Source: Voacanga thouarsii
Taxonomy: Eukaryota > Streptophyta > Magnoliopsida > Gentianales > Apocynaceae
DNA length: 64,000 nucleotides
Assembly (NCBI GenBank): GCA_026120185.1
Contig: JANUWF010001683.1
Span: 4,472,001 to 4,536,000, forward strand
Reading direction: 5' to 3'
The notes beneath the pieces were generated by a model, which was not told where the DNA came from, ran no database searches, and saw only the letters and a program-made list of their open reading frames with translations. Shown here piece after piece: positions 44,724 through 56,940 of the stretch. Position numbers and translations under genes: made by a program. Positions within the stretch are counted from its first letter, which is position 1. Every line of letters begins with the position of its first letter.

Positions 44724-45469
44724 TCTCTCCAAAAGACATCTACCATCTTTAGACTTCTGGTCCAGTGATCCACGACTTCTCGGAATGTTTCCATTTTCTA
44801 ATGGAGCTACCCTAAAGCAAACATCCATGTTATGTTCCTCAGGGCCCTGGATATTTAGATGATTCGGATAGTCACAAGCGGTGATATAGCATAGATGTTG
44901 TATTGTACAAATCTGTCATAGCTAACTAGTCACATATACCCAACATACAAGCATATTGGTCCTATAATAGAACCTCAACCATAGTATATCATAGTATATG
45001 ATCCCAGCTTCATCAAACCACCAACTCATACTCAAGTCATAGAGTATAAATCCACACTGTAGCAGTAGTAGTCTAGGTTACTTCCGTATAGTACTTTTAG
45101 AAACCACTGCTATAGGTCTAGTTCTGCGTATTCGAAATATGCTTGCATTATGAAGTGAGACAACTAGTCAGTAGCTAAAAGTAAGCCATTTCCATTTTAG
45201 AATTCATAACATAATAACATACTATGATGAGATTCCCATTCTCATCATTCGGTTAAGAACAATATTTTATATGTTAAGTAATCTATGGTCTATACTATGC
45301 TGTGAAAGACCTTCATTTATATGAACCATTTACTTAAATACAATGGGTCTTTTCGAAATTGTGCACAAAAGTAATGAAAAATTCACACATAATTTCTAAG
45401 AATAAAACTTTTATTAATATAAACCAAAATTACATAAAAAACCTAGTCTAGGAGAGCATACATTCCAAC
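44724..45469 (-). mobile_element. Copia-2 5' LTR, outer part
   Basis: It ends on the plus strand with AGAGCATACATTCCAACA, so the sense start is TGTTGGAATG. Its right ~500 bp match 1,486-2,014. It continues the inner part at 36,935-38,157 once Ath-1 is removed. On its right it abuts the truncated LTR of Ath-2, so Copia-2 probably inserted into Ath-2. Confidence 0.82.
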
Positions 45470-45764
45470 AATTCATTGTCTGCCTTCATTAATATTTGTC
45501 TAAAATTGTATATCCTTTCATTCTTAAGTTTTACATATATTTTTTTAATCGTCTTATCACTTTATTGGTTTCGTTAAATAGTGAATGAAAGGTAAATAAT
45601 GGTATTTGTTTCTTGAGGATCGATACTCGTTACTTCCCTATATTATTCTTACGATTAATGTACTTACTCATATGTGTAATTTGGAGATTTATGTTTTAAT
45701 TAAAACTTCACTAGGGATAGATTTAAATTTGAATGATTTTTATACACCGAAATCTTACGCATCA
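45470..45764 (+). mobile_element. Ath-2 5' LTR, truncated to its 3' part
   Basis: The last ~295 bp of an Athila-like LTR: ttgaggatcgatactcgtt, ctcatatgtgtaatttgg and an end TTACGCATCA, all shared with the Ath-1 LTRs. The left part is missing because Copia-2 begins at this point. The primer site follows at 45,771. Confidence 0.8.
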
Positions 45765-45770
45765 AGTTTT

Positions 45771-45788
45771 TGGTGCAATTGCTAGGGA
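45771..45788 (+). other. Ath-2 primer binding site, degenerate
   Basis: TGGTGCAATTGCTAGGGA resembles the tRNA-Asp complement TGGCGCCGTTGCCGGGGA with five changes, and it follows the LTR end CATCA by six bases, as in Ath-1. Confidence 0.75.
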
Positions 45789-45990
45789 ACAATATCATGA
45801 AAGCTAAGATTTCCTTGATTTTACAATGTTTATATTTATATACATAAATGTTCTTTTTGTAACTAAGTACCATATCTTGTTGTATGTATAAATGTACCTT
45901 ACCTAACTAACTTAGTTCATGTGAAATTTTGTACTTAATTGTGTTTAAATTCTATAATCTCATCAACCTTGATGATTGCAAGAAGAACCA

Positions 45991-47345
45991 ATGGATTTTG
46001 ATCCTAAGATCGAAAGAACTTTGACAAGGATTTGAAGGGCACTCAGATAGAAGGAAAAGAAAAATAGTTCAACTGGAGAGAAGGTTGTTAACTAAAATAA
46101 TTGTAACAATGGTGGAAATAATTGTAGGAGGACTATGGATGACTGTGTTAAACAAGTAATTTCAGGTACAGGCTCCAGCATCACTAGACCTAGGGTGGAG
46201 GCAAACAATTTTGAGGTTAAACCCAATATTATCCAAATGATCTAGAATGTGGTAAAATTTGATGGGTTACCGAATGAAGACCCTAATGCCCACATTGCTA
46301 GTTTTTTTTTGGAGATTTGTGACACATTTAAGATGAGTGGTATTTTAGAGGATGCTATAAAGTTGAGGCTTTTTCCTTTTACCTTGAGGGATAGAACAAA
46401 ATCATGGTTAAAGTTGTTACTAGTAGGATCTAACACCACATGGAATGGTCTAGCTGAAAATGTTTTGGTGAAGTACTTTCCCTCATCTAGAATAGCCAAA
46501 CTTAGGACATATAATTTTGCCTTCCAACAGTTAGATTCTGATGATTGTTGGGAAAGGTGGAAGGAGATGCTTAGAAAATGTCCTCATTAAGGGTTTGAGG
46601 TAGGAATGCATATGCAGATTTTCCATAGTGGGTTGGACTTTCCCTCAAAATAGTTGGTTAATGCTTTTGGTATAGGGACTGTCAATTCTAAGACCCCGGA
46701 GGAAGTATATGAGTTAGTGGAGAACATTACCATGAATAACTACTCATGGGGTAATCTGAGAAACATGGCTCGTGTTCAAGGTGTACACAAGATTGATGTT
46801 GTGGCTGCTCTGGAAGCAAAAGTTGAGGGACTTACATAGAAAATCGAACAAATGGTGATGACCCCCTCTTTAGGCCAGGTAATGAATATTAACTGTAATT
46901 TTTGTGGAGAAGGGCATCCTAATCGCGAGTGCTAAATCATGGGTTCATCCCAAGATTCCTTAGAAGAATATACATTTTTGGGTAATGGTTGACAAGGCAA
47001 TAATCCCAACAGTGTCACATACAATCTAGGTTAGAGGACCTATCTAAATTTCTCATGGACAAATCGAAACCATCCGCGGCCTTCTAATTTTAGTGGCAAT
47101 CAAAGTACTCAACCTTCCTTACTTTACAATACACCACCATCGAAGTCCTCATTAGAGGAATTGGTTAACAAGATGGTGAGCTCAATTGAAGGAAGGTTCC
47201 AAGGAGTGGATGCTAGAACATGGAATTTGGAGGCGTCCATGCACAATCTAGAAAATCAAATTGGGCAATTAGCCAAACTTCTTGGAGACCATCAAATGGG
47301 ATCTCTTCTGGGGAATACTAAAACAAATCCGCGTGATCAAGACCA
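45991..47345 (+). pseudogene. Ath-2 gag, broken
   Basis: The start ATGGATTTTGATCCTAAG is intact. The core reads NEDPNAHIASFFLEICDTFK, LRLFPFTLRDRTKSWLK, TTWNGLAENVLVKYFP and CWERWKEMLRKCPH, followed by a stop at 46,588. Then come VNSKTPEEVYELVENITMNN and NLRNMARVQGVHKIDVVAAL. The zinc-knuckle-like CNFCGEGHPNREC is at about 46,897-46,935, followed by a stop, and NLEASMHNLENQIGQLAKLL is near 47,225-47,285. The homology ends at NPRDQDHGK. It is the same gag family as Ath-1 and Ath-3. Confidence 0.9.
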
Positions 47346-48469
47346 TGGAAAAATATTATTTTCACAGTTTTTGCTTTTGTTGGGACATATTTTTAATTTG
47401 TTTTTGCTTTCTTTTATTTTTCTGCATTTTAATTTTTTAGAGTAATGGTATTTTATTTATGATTTTATGTTTTTAATTATTGTTATTTTCAATAATTAAT
47501 TAAAATTTTTTTTGGCCAAGCCAAATAGACTTAGGCCGGTGCACCGCCGCCAGCTCCTGTCGAGCTTCACTCTAAATGGCTGATTTTGGCCATTTGTTGT
47601 CAAGCAATTCCAACTTCTCTCAATTTTTCTTTCCACCCAATGTCATTCTTTCATCTCGGAACACCACCGGATCATCAAATCTCCTTATTTTTATTAATTC
47701 TAGGGATTAAAACTTCAAAAATCATTTTTTTTTTTTTTTTTGGTTTGAAGAACCAACATTCAAATATTTTCTTCTAAGTGAAGATTTCTTTAAAAAGATT
47801 TCACATTTTGCTTGAACATGCATTGCAAAACACAAATGTATGATTTTCTTGCATTTTATGGTTAAGTTCTTGCAGTGGAACTTTCACTATTTTGGGTATA
47901 ATTTTGCACAAAAATTGCATGATTTAGAGTTGTTGGTTGAATTTTATTGAATTGACATCTCTATTATGACTAGAATAGCATAAGAGCATAGTTCACATAT
48001 TATTTTTGCTATCACATGTTCCATATTCTGATCATATGTGGGCCATTTTTTGCAGTTATATTGGTAATGAATTCATGTTAGACAGATAATGTATTGGCCA
48101 TGATGCCTTCTTCTTGAATTAGAATATGGACATGTTTTTCATGCTATGATCAGGTTGTGTACTAGTTGGGAATTATATGGTGGTTTGAATTATGGGGTTA
48201 TATTTCTTTTTGCAGGATTTGAAAAGAGTTTAGGATTAATTGATGATGTGGTTTCAGGATGTTGTGGTTTGACTAATATTTGTGGATTGTTGAGGGTTGT
48301 GTATAGTTTTGTGTAGTGGTGGATTGATGTTATTGAGAAAAGTTGTTATATTGTTGTAGTGCCCCATTCACATTCTTTAGTGATACCTATTTTCAAAACC
48401 TCCACATCCTGCCTAGAGAAAAATGCTAATCTTCCAAAAAGGCTAGAGCCTCATCTTCCTCTACCCCTA
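47346..48469 (+). other. Ath-2 internal region after gag, no pol
   Basis: It is AT-rich with a 17-T run near 47,727, and no protease, RT or integrase motif. From about 47,500 it is the reverse complement counterpart of 51,571-52,560 in Ath-3 (for example cctcatcttccyctaccc at its end). The segment stops at 48,469 where Ath-3 begins. The remainder of Ath-2 should lie beyond the right edge of the window if Ath-3 is a clean insertion. Confidence 0.7.
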
Positions 48470-49861
48470 TGACTCGTAAATTTTGGTTGTATAAAAATCA
48501 TTCAAATTTAAATCCATCCTGAACCAATTTTATTTTAAACATTAATACCAAATTGCACATACGAGCAAGTATACTCATTGCAACCATAGTATAGGGAATT
48601 AACAAGTATCGATCTTCAAGTGAATAAGTACACACAAATCACTTTTCATTCATTGTTTAACCGATCCAAAAAAATGACAAGAAAAAGAAAAATAAAAAAA
48701 TGTATACAACTCCAAGATGTAAAAATATACAATTTAGACAACTATATTTGATGACATGATAATGAATCACTTAGCAACTATTTCAATTAATCACCATCTT
48801 GGCATCATAAAGGAATTAAAATATAGTTCAATCATTTCCCAAGTCATAAACTCACTATCTCATGATTAAATTAGTAGATGTCCCAATCAAATCAACATAA
48901 CCAAAAAGATGCATTAAACACATCCATTAAAAATTATCGCTATACTCTAGGTGATAATGAACATGAAATTAACCAGTAAGCCTATACTCTAGGAGAAATT
49001 AACTAATCCTTGATTACCTTGGTTCCTCACCTTATCTTCGTTTCCCAAGTCCGTTAAAAAAAATAAATATGAAATTAATGAAATTAAATCAAATCCTAAC
49101 AGTATTTCCCAAGTCAATTAGAAGTAAATCTAACTTTATCAACTCTTCCATAATTACATGTAATCAGTCACCAAGAATGATAGAACATTGATCAAATAGC
49201 TAAATTAATCCAAAAATCATGAATCCCAAAATAATATAAAATTACAATGAAAACATTAATTGCGTCATTATTCTAGGAAAAGAAAACAAAGGAAAACAAA
49301 AGAAATCATAAACAAGCCCTCCTTCTTCTTTTTCAAAACCTCGTTGAATAATGCCCCATGATTGCAGAATCTCCATTACTTGTGAGTGATTGAAAGCTTT
49401 CATCATTGGATTCACACATTTATCTTGTGTGTTCCTTGTTTTTATATGCTCCTAAAAGGGCAAAATTCATTCCTTAAGAGTTCAAGGGCGAGTAGAAGTT
49501 GGAAAATGCCCAAACCACTGGGAAATTACTAAATCTACAGTTGATTAGAAAACTTGCCGACATTGGGCAGACCAGAGCCAGCGCCGGCTATGCTCTATTT
49601 TTTTTTTTTTTTACTTCACAAAATCCTATTTTTCCAGAATAGGCCTGGTTTTAGCTTCGTGGGACACAGCCGACACCGGTCGGGCACTGGGCGGTATGAT
49701 ATTTTTCGGCGTTTTCCTATTTTTCTGCAATAAAAAGCCAAAATACCTTTCTAAGGGTAAAATATCAAATATGAAAGAATATGACTAGTTGCTGTATCTA
49801 ATGTACCACAAAACATCCTCAAATAACTAGAAAATTATTCATGAATTTAGCCCCTATCACA
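48470..49861 (-). repeat. Ath-3 3' LTR (left)
   Basis: On the minus strand it begins TGTGATAGGGGC and ends ACGAGTCA, 1,392 bp. It is collinear with Ath-1 LTRs in reverse and with 58,677-59,573 plus 63,871-64,000. GGCGCCGGC-type boxes occur near 49,557-49,588 and 49,669-49,677 but are more decayed than in Ath-1. Confidence 0.87.
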
Positions 49862-49874
49862 TTCCCCCACACTT
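49862..49874 (-). other. Ath-3 polypurine tract
   Basis: On the minus strand AAGTGTGGGGGAA directly precedes the LTR start. Confidence 0.8.
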
Positions 49875-51121
49875 GAACCTTTACTTATCCTCAAGCAAAG
49901 TACTTTAAAATAAGGAAAAACATGACAATATTTCAAAATGTTCAAGTAGAGCAAAGTCGCAATTTCTTTTCAAACTTTAGATATGACCTTGCCATTCTTT
50001 ACAACCCTTGAAAACATGCACAAATTGAAGTACTAGATAAGTCATACCAAGGCTCTTGAAGTCAAACTAAGCAAGTTTATACTTTAGTATAAGAAAATTA
50101 TTTCATCCTTGCAGCAAAAACGTAGATAATATGAATTATACAAGTCAAGTTATTTACCAACTAAAGCGTTATTAATCCAAAAATTGCATAACTCAAGTCA
50201 TGATTTAAGGAAAATATTCCTATTTTTTTGTCTCTCAATTTTTTTTCAATGATATAAGGAATTGATAGCCCGTCTTATAGTCATCACTTATCATTTTTTT
50301 CAACACTTTTCTTTCTTTTGCTTTTGGGAATTAATAGCCTCAAGAAAGTAGATTTCTTTTCACTATCTGTATTGGCCCCCATAAACAAGCAAAAAGTGCT
50401 TTCTTCTCTTGAAAGATGGAATAATGATTTTTCCAACTCATTTTTCTCACTTTTTAACTCTTACTCAGTTTTTTTTTTTCACTTAATATTTCCACTCAAA
50501 GATTTTTTCCTCACATTCCTTATCACATATCAAAGTCAAGCAAAGTTTAAATCCATAATACAAGAGCTAGCCAATAACTTTTCCTACGTTCATCATATTA
50601 TCCACATTCAAACTAGATAAGTCAAATAATATTCAAACACTAATGTATAAATAATATTAACCCAAATTCGCAACTCTTAACATATCCTATCCAATAAACC
50701 AATTCATTATCAATAAAAATCCATCAAGCAAATGACAAAACTCATATCCCAGTAAGAAGGATAACTACCACCTTGCTAAAATGATGAAAACCACAAAAAC
50801 TTGAAAAATTTCAGCAAAAATGTGTATAGGCCTAAGCTAAAGTTTATGGAAAATATCTTTAATGCTAAATTCTCCCCCTACACTAATATTGGACATTGTC
50901 CTCAATGGTAAAAAATATCACAATGAAAGCAAAGCAAACGAGACCAAAATAAATAAAGGGGGAGAATAGCGGGATGGGCTGAGTGTGCATCATCCTATGA
51001 AGAATATAAATGTCAATCACACGGGACTCATTGAACCAACTAGTGTACGGAATACTACTGTAAGAAAAGATATAGACTAGGGGACGTAGGTTGGCTTCAA
51101 GATCATTATTAGAATAAAAAC
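49875..51121 (-). other. Ath-3 region between the 3' frame and the LTR
   Basis: It is non-coding and T-rich on the plus strand. The complement of 50,875-50,905 gives the attgaggacaatgtcc and tagtgtaggggga stretches typical of the post-pol part of Tat/Athila elements, as in Ath-1. I see nothing else in it. Confidence 0.65.
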
Positions 51122-51620
51122 CTACTTGTCTTTTGGACCTCTCCTATACATCCTTAAGGTAGCTTGAGTGTTACACACTTTCCACTCAAGGTCAAAAAGG
51201 ATCTTTTGATTGTTGTGATCTACAGCTAACCAAAGGTCGTTATTATTAACATATAGGATGGTAGCCAATATCTCTCTATCTACAAAGATAAGGGTTCCCT
51301 TTACCTTGGTCTTATTGGTCTCAAGATGGTTGTTTCGTTTTTGGACCATATTACCATAGAATTCTTTGATCAAAGCAGGGTAACAAGGTCCTTTCAGTTG
51401 TACTATAGGTACCCACCCCAATCGTCTAAACATTAGTCCTAGCTTGACGGAACAATCTAAATATGGTGCAAAGGTATTTTCCACAATGATTTTATTGGCA
51501 ACCCTCTCGGTGTACCACCCTTGGTAGGAAGGATTAATAAAATTAGAAAGGAAAGGAACGAGGGGTATATAGATGTAAGGGTAGGGGAAGATGAGGCTCT
51601 AGCCCTTTTAGAAGATTGGC
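51122..51620 (-). CDS. Putative plant transposon protein domain (PF20167-like) frame in Ath-3
   Basis: The frame is open from about 51,620 to the stop at 51,122 on the minus strand. It encodes NFINPSYQGWYTERVANKII, then RRLGWVPIVQLKGPCYPALI, then KEFYGNMVQ, then KVKGTLIFVDREILATILYV. The FYGNM/VKG/ILYV layout resembles the 'putative plant transposon protein' domain (Pfam PF20167, Transposase_32) carried by Tat/Athila-type elements. Its function is unknown. No good ATG is visible at the N-terminus, so it may be a fragment. It is the longest undamaged frame of Ath-3. The family call is from memory of the motif pattern, so confidence is moderate. Confidence 0.6.
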
Positions 51621-52727
51621 CTCTTTCTCCAGGCATGATAAAGGAATATGAAAATGAGTATCACTAAAGAATGTGAATGAGGCACAACCACAATGGAACA
51701 ACAACTCCCAATATAATCAAACCACCACAACACAACACCACACACAATTTTCAACAATCCATATTTTCTAATCAAACCACATCAACCTCAATCCACATTA
51801 TCAATTAATCCCAATCTCCATTCAAAACCAACAAAAAGGAAATAGAATTTTATAATTTAAACCATAACAAGATTCCCAACTAATGCACAACCTGATCATA
51901 GAATGAAAAAAACATGCCTATACCCTAAGTCAAGAAAAAATGCATCATAGCAAAGAAAATTATCCATCCAACATGAATTCATTTACAATATAATCGCCAT
52001 AACCTTAAAATAGCCAACCTATGATCAAAATATGGATGTAGTTGAAAAATAATCTGCAACTCATACTCTTATTTTATTCCAGTTATACTAAATCCATTAT
52101 TTCAATCAAATTCAACCAACAATTCTAAATTATGCAATTTTCATCTAAAAATATGCCCAAAATAGGGAAAACTCAATGGCAAGAATTTAACCGTAACAAT
52201 GCAAGAAAAAACATACCTTTGTGTTCTCCAATGCATGGCTAAGCAAAATGTGCAATCTTTTTGAAGAAATCTTCACTTAAAATGAGAGATTTGAAAGTGG
52301 GTTCTTGAAGAAAAAGTTGGGATTTTTGGAGTTTTAATCCATAGATTCAGCAAAGACAAGGAGATTTGGTGTTAGGTTGATGTTTTTGAAGGTAAAAATT
52401 GAACTGGTGGTGTTTGGAGATGAAGAAACGGCACCAAGTGGAGAGAAAACTTGAGGGAAGTTTGAAACTTTGAAAACAAAATGTCCAAAATAGGCCTTTT
52501 AGTGAGAATCCTGATAGAAGTCAGCGCCAACTCCATGCACCAGCCCTGGTCTGTTCGGGTCCGATATGTTTTATTTATTTATTTAATTATTACAAATGCA
52601 CTAATGAAAACCACAAAATCATGAAGATAATGATATTATTCGAAAAATTTAAAACACTTAAAAATAAATTAATGCACGCAAACTTTAAAGAGATGTCCCA
52701 ATTAACCAAAATCTAACTATGTGAAAC
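51621..52727 (-). other. Ath-3 spacer between gag and the PF20167-like frame
   Basis: This is AT-rich sequence where pol would be expected, with no enzyme motif in any frame. Most of it is an inverted copy of 47,500-48,470. Confidence 0.65.
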
Positions 52728-54160
52728 TCATCTTTTTTCACGGTCATAGTCACATGGATTTATTTCAGTATTCCACGGAAGAGATCCCGTTTCATGGTCT
52801 CCAAGGAGTTTGGCTAATTACCCAATTTTATTTTCCAGATTGCGTATGGACGTCTCCAAATTCCTCCTAGTTACAACCACTCCTGGAAACCGTGATTTCA
52901 CGGTACTTACCATTTGGTTAACCAAGTCCTCCAATGATCGCTTAGGTAGCAGTGCATTGTAATGCAAGGAGAGTCGAGTCCTTTAGTTTCCTCCAAAGTT
53001 GGAGGAAGTCTGCCTAGGTTTGTTTTGATTGTTCTATGAAAAAATGGGATGGTTCCTCCAACCAAGATTGTAAGTAGCAGTATAAGGATTGTGATCTTGT
53101 CTTCTACTGCTCATAAACATAGCTTGTTCTATGGACTCTTGTGATGACCCATCTTTTGGCATTTATGATTTTGATGTCCTTCCCTACAAAAATCACAACT
53201 AATATTCATTACCTGTTCCTGGGAATGAGACATCACCATTTGTTCCGTCTTTTATGTTAGTGCCTCCAACTTAGCCCCTAAAGCTGCCATTGCATCCACT
53301 TTATGCACCACTTGAACACAAACTTTTGACCTTGAACTACCCCATAAATAGTGATTTGTTGCAAGATTCAATTAGATCTAACACGTCCTCAGGGGTCTTA
53401 GAATTAATAGAACCTCTTGCAGATGCATCAACCAATTGCCTTGCAACAAATCATAAGCTAGTATGAAAATTTTGCATTTGCATGCCTAGCTCAAACCTGT
53501 GATGAGGACACTACCTAAGCTTGGATGATCTAGTTGGATGCTCAAGCCTGTGAAAAATTTGCATTTACATTTGCATTTGCATGCCTAGCTTAAGCTACAA
53601 GGACACTGCCTAAGCTCAGGGGTTTTAGATTCTAATTACTGGAAGGCAAAAATGTCTGTCCTAAGCTTGGATGTTCTAGTTGGGGGAAAATATTTTGCTA
53701 AAAAAATTTCAGCCAAAATATTCCAAGTGCTGATAGATCTAGCAGGTAAAAACTTTACGCAGGATTTAGCTCTATCTCTTAAGGAAAAAGGAAAAAGCCT
53801 TAGTTTGATAGCATCTTCAGAAATATAATTTATTTTAAATGTGTCAAAGATTTCTAAAAAGCTCGCAAGGTAAGCAATAGATCTTCCTCTGGTAGTCCAT
53901 CAAATTGAACCATGTTTTGAATCATTTGGATAATGTTGGGCTTAATCTAAAAGTTATTGGCCTTTATCCTTAGTCTTGTAATACTTGAGCTGGTACATGA
54001 GATTGCACGCTTCACAAAATCATCCATAGTCCTCTTTTTATTGCCACCATTACCACCATTGTTTTGTTGGTTAACCTCTATATCGTCTCATACCTTTTTG
54101 TCTAAACACCCCTCAATTCTTTGTTAAGGTCCTTTCGATCTTAGGATCAAGAACTAATAT
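52728..54160 (-). pseudogene. Ath-3 gag, broken
   Basis: On the minus strand it starts near 54,150 (LDPKIERTL) and passes through a decayed leader. The Retrotrans_gag core around 53,700-53,850 is readable but has changed residues: EDAIKLRLFPFSLRDRAKSC, then SISTWNILAEIFLAKYF. The zinc region CDFCREGH near 53,180-53,205 breaks off before its last cysteine. The C-terminal NLETSIRNLENKIG and LAKLLGDHETGSLP-like residues lie near 52,780-52,870. It ends in TGA at 52,728-52,730. Around 53,480-53,650 a short stretch (gcatgcctagct, tgcctaagct) is locally duplicated and disrupts the frame. Confidence 0.85.
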
Positions 54161-54355
54161 ATCGTCTTTAGATTTTCGGGTTATACACTAATGGCAAAAT
54201 CTACAGAGAAAAGAAAATTGTGAGATTATAGAATTCACAAGTCAATCAGTTCCTCTACACTCACGAATTAAGTTATGAAAATTACAACATACAAAGAAAT
54301 TAGAGAATTAAATTAAAATTATACAACTAACAAAAATATGGAACCTATTCATTTA

Positions 54356-54360
54356 AGGAA
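54356..54360. other. Target-site duplication of Gyp-2, left copy (AGGAA)
   Basis: It is repeated exactly at 58,565-58,569. Confidence 0.87.
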
Positions 54361-55287
54361 TGATAGGAATCATCCAAAGCATGAAAGTCATTCTAAAGAA
54401 GGGGAAGAAGGACAAAGAAACAACACACGCCCCTATGCATGAAGCTCTTTTTCAAGAGAATTCAAGGTGCATTTCAAGATTCCACGCCAAGGATGAAGAA
54501 GGTTGTCAAGCAATGGAGGATTAAAAAAGGCCCAAGAAGATCAAAGCTTGGACAACAATTGGTATGGAAGGCAAAAGAGAGCAAGAGGAAGCTAAAAAGA
54601 TAAGAAAAGTGAGGTGGGATGAGGGCAGAACGCACCTGGCGCCTGGTACACTAATACACCCGGCGCTAGGGCACTTCAGCCAATGCTCTGTTTTTCTAAT
54701 TTTTCTTGTTTTATTCTATTTTGTTTCGAATTTAATTCTCATGACTTTTGACTTGTAATCGGTATATTTTAGACTTACTTAGTAGATGAATGGCTGAGAT
54801 TATATCTCCTATTGGCTAGGTTTAATTTGTTATCTTTATATATGCCTCCTTACTTTTATAATAGTAAGTGTATTTAGAGAATTAGAATATTTTGATAGAG
54901 AAACCAAATTCTCTCTAGAGGAAAGTGTGTAAGGGGTGATTCCCATTTCAACACCAAATCAAATGGCTTAGTCCCACCTTTGATTCCATGTCTTTAAACT
55001 TCAATGGGATAATATTAATCTCTTTCTTTATTCTTAGGTGCTAGCATTCTCTCTAGTGTTCTTGATATGTTGAGTGTTTGGGTGCCTTCAAATCCAATAT
55101 TTTTTTTCTAATCTGTTGATAGATTAGGGTATTTCGGTATTTTGAAGTAGGCTAGATTCATCAATTCTCACTGGGTTAAGTGCATTTGTATTTAGTTCTT
55201 TTGTGTGTGTGAATTTGGTAGGGAGTTGGGAGACCAAATTTAGTGTTCTTCAAAATCAAGAGGCTTCCAGATTTTTAGCTTGTATTA
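54361..55287 (+). repeat. Gyp-2 5' LTR
   Basis: It begins TGATAGGAATC and ends near CTTGTATTA. It matches 57,633-58,564. A TATA-like TTTATATATG is at about 54,835-54,844 and conserved in the 3' copy. Paired boxes start at 54,638 (ggcgcctgg) and 54,662 (ggcgctagg), 24 bp apart. The 3' terminus lacks the canonical CA. Confidence 0.87.
54638..54670 (+). repeat. Pair of GGCGCC boxes, 24 bp apart, in Gyp-2 5' LTR
   Basis: The boxes are ggcgcctgg and ggcgctagg with starts 24 bp apart, ~170 bp upstream of the TATA-like sequence. The 3' LTR has ggtgcttgg at 57,911 and ggcggcagg at 57,935, again 24 bp apart. This repeats the arrangement seen in the Ath-0 and Ath-1 LTRs. Confidence 0.72.
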
Positions 55288-55290
55288 AAG

Positions 55291-55302
55291 TGGTATCAGA
55301 GC
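55291..55302 (+). other. Gyp-2 primer binding site (tRNA-iMet type)
   Basis: TGGTATCAGAGC, a perfect match to the usual complement, starts three bases after the LTR. Confidence 0.92.
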
Positions 55303-56940
55303 AAGATCGTATTGATTTTAATCAATAGAACTTTCTTTGGGCAAAGGTACAATTTTCTTTAAGAACTTATTAAAATTTCCAGATTTTCGTCACTTATTTT
55401 GGGGCTATTTTTGAATTCTTAGAACTTTAAATTGTGCCATGGGTTTGTTGTAAAATTAAACCTAGATGTTTAGTTGATGATTGGGCAGCTATTTGAAGTG
55501 TTAATGTGTAGAAAATTTGAAATTTATTCAATATATTTGCTGCAAGAATTTTTGAACACAACAAATCCCGTAACGCATTTTCATGTTAATTTTGGGGGCT
55601 AGAAAATTCAAAGGTTTTGCTATGTTCTTACTTTGAAATTTTTCCTTGATGTTAGTATAATCATTGGGGAGTAATTTTTCTTGATATGCTTGAGTTTTTT
55701 GGGTTGTTACAAGTATGAAAATTTTGGAACCACTTGAGTTACGAGGTTACACCTTAAGGGTTTGATATAATACATCAATGACTTATGATTGCTCATACAT
55801 GACGATCTCAAGCATTCATTCATGAACTACAGTGTCCCATAGCATAGTATATTATTCTTGGTGAAGTAAATCTTTCTTGTAGCTACTAGAAAGTTTGCTT
55901 CTCTTTGAATTAGTCTTGAGCTTGGGAAGCACTTGAGTGCATTGAAAAAGGCAAAAGGGTGAGATTATTGTTCCAAAAGCCAAAGAAGAGTGTAAACACA
56001 AGAGTTAAGTGACATTGGTTGAGTGCTAAACACGTGAGGGTGTGAAGTGAGACACTTTTCTGTTGTGTTTTTCTACTCAAAAATTATCTTTAACAAGGAA
56101 AAAAATGGCTAACGAGTGTTCATATGAGTCATCTTCTATGATTGCTCAAAGTGCAGTAAGTGATTTCTATGAAATGTCATGTTCCAAGTAGAGGAGAATA
56201 TGATGACTACAATGAGGAAGAATGGGACTATAAAGAATGTGAAGATAATTGTGAATTGTTGAATAATTGTGGTGAAGAGCAAAGCACTAGTAGAGATAGA
56301 AATGGTGTATATGAAATGCAATTACATGGGTGTATAGATTATGAGAATGATAGAATGCTTCTGGGAGGACCTCCAAAGAGAACAAATGATAGATTGCAAA
56401 AGTATTCAATTAATGGAGTGCAAAAAAAAAGAGGTAGTATGTGCTAAGGAGGAAGGAGTATGATTGCCCTACTTGTTGTGGAAAAGGCCTTTACTTCTAC
56501 AATTGTCCTAATGAGCCATAATGGAGGAATGATAAGTTGCAAGATAGTAGAAATTCCACATATAGACACATCAAAGCTAGTTATCCTAACAAATTGGCAT
56601 ATAGGAGATTTTATGGGGTATAAGGTGGGAAAATGAGACATGTGAATATTTAGAAACAACCGCAAATGAGAATAGACCCGAAGCAAACCACTTATGCCAA
56701 CCCTTCACTTACTCAATTAAGAGACATAGGAAATGAGAAACTTGGAGAGGTTGAAACAGGTAGTAAGGGTGGAATGGTGATTGAGCCAATTTATTCATTG
56801 ATTGGACTAGCAAGAAAAGATGGGGATGCTTGTGAGAGTAAACAAGGAGATGAGATGCAAAAGGAAAATATTTCTTTTCAAGCTGACTTATCAAAGAACA
56901 ACTATATAGTGTACTTATTGATAGGAGAAGTTGTAAAAAC
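55303..56940 (+). pseudogene. Gyp-2 leader and gag remnant
   Basis: About 800 bp of leader precede a short open stretch at 56,160-56,444 that is acidic (GEYDDYNEEEWDYKECEDNC). After a stop there is a zinc-knuckle remnant CPTCCGKGLYFYNC near 56,470-56,520 in which the histidine of CX2CX4HX4C is leucine. The main gag core is not recognisable. The frame is broken by several stops. Confidence 0.6.

Noticed and set aside
38153..44728. A clean target-site duplication for Ath-1
   Set aside because: CCTCC and TCTCT agree in only three of five bases. Shifting the right border by two bases gives TCTCC, but would put the LTR end after CATCATC, which the 5' LTR does not support.
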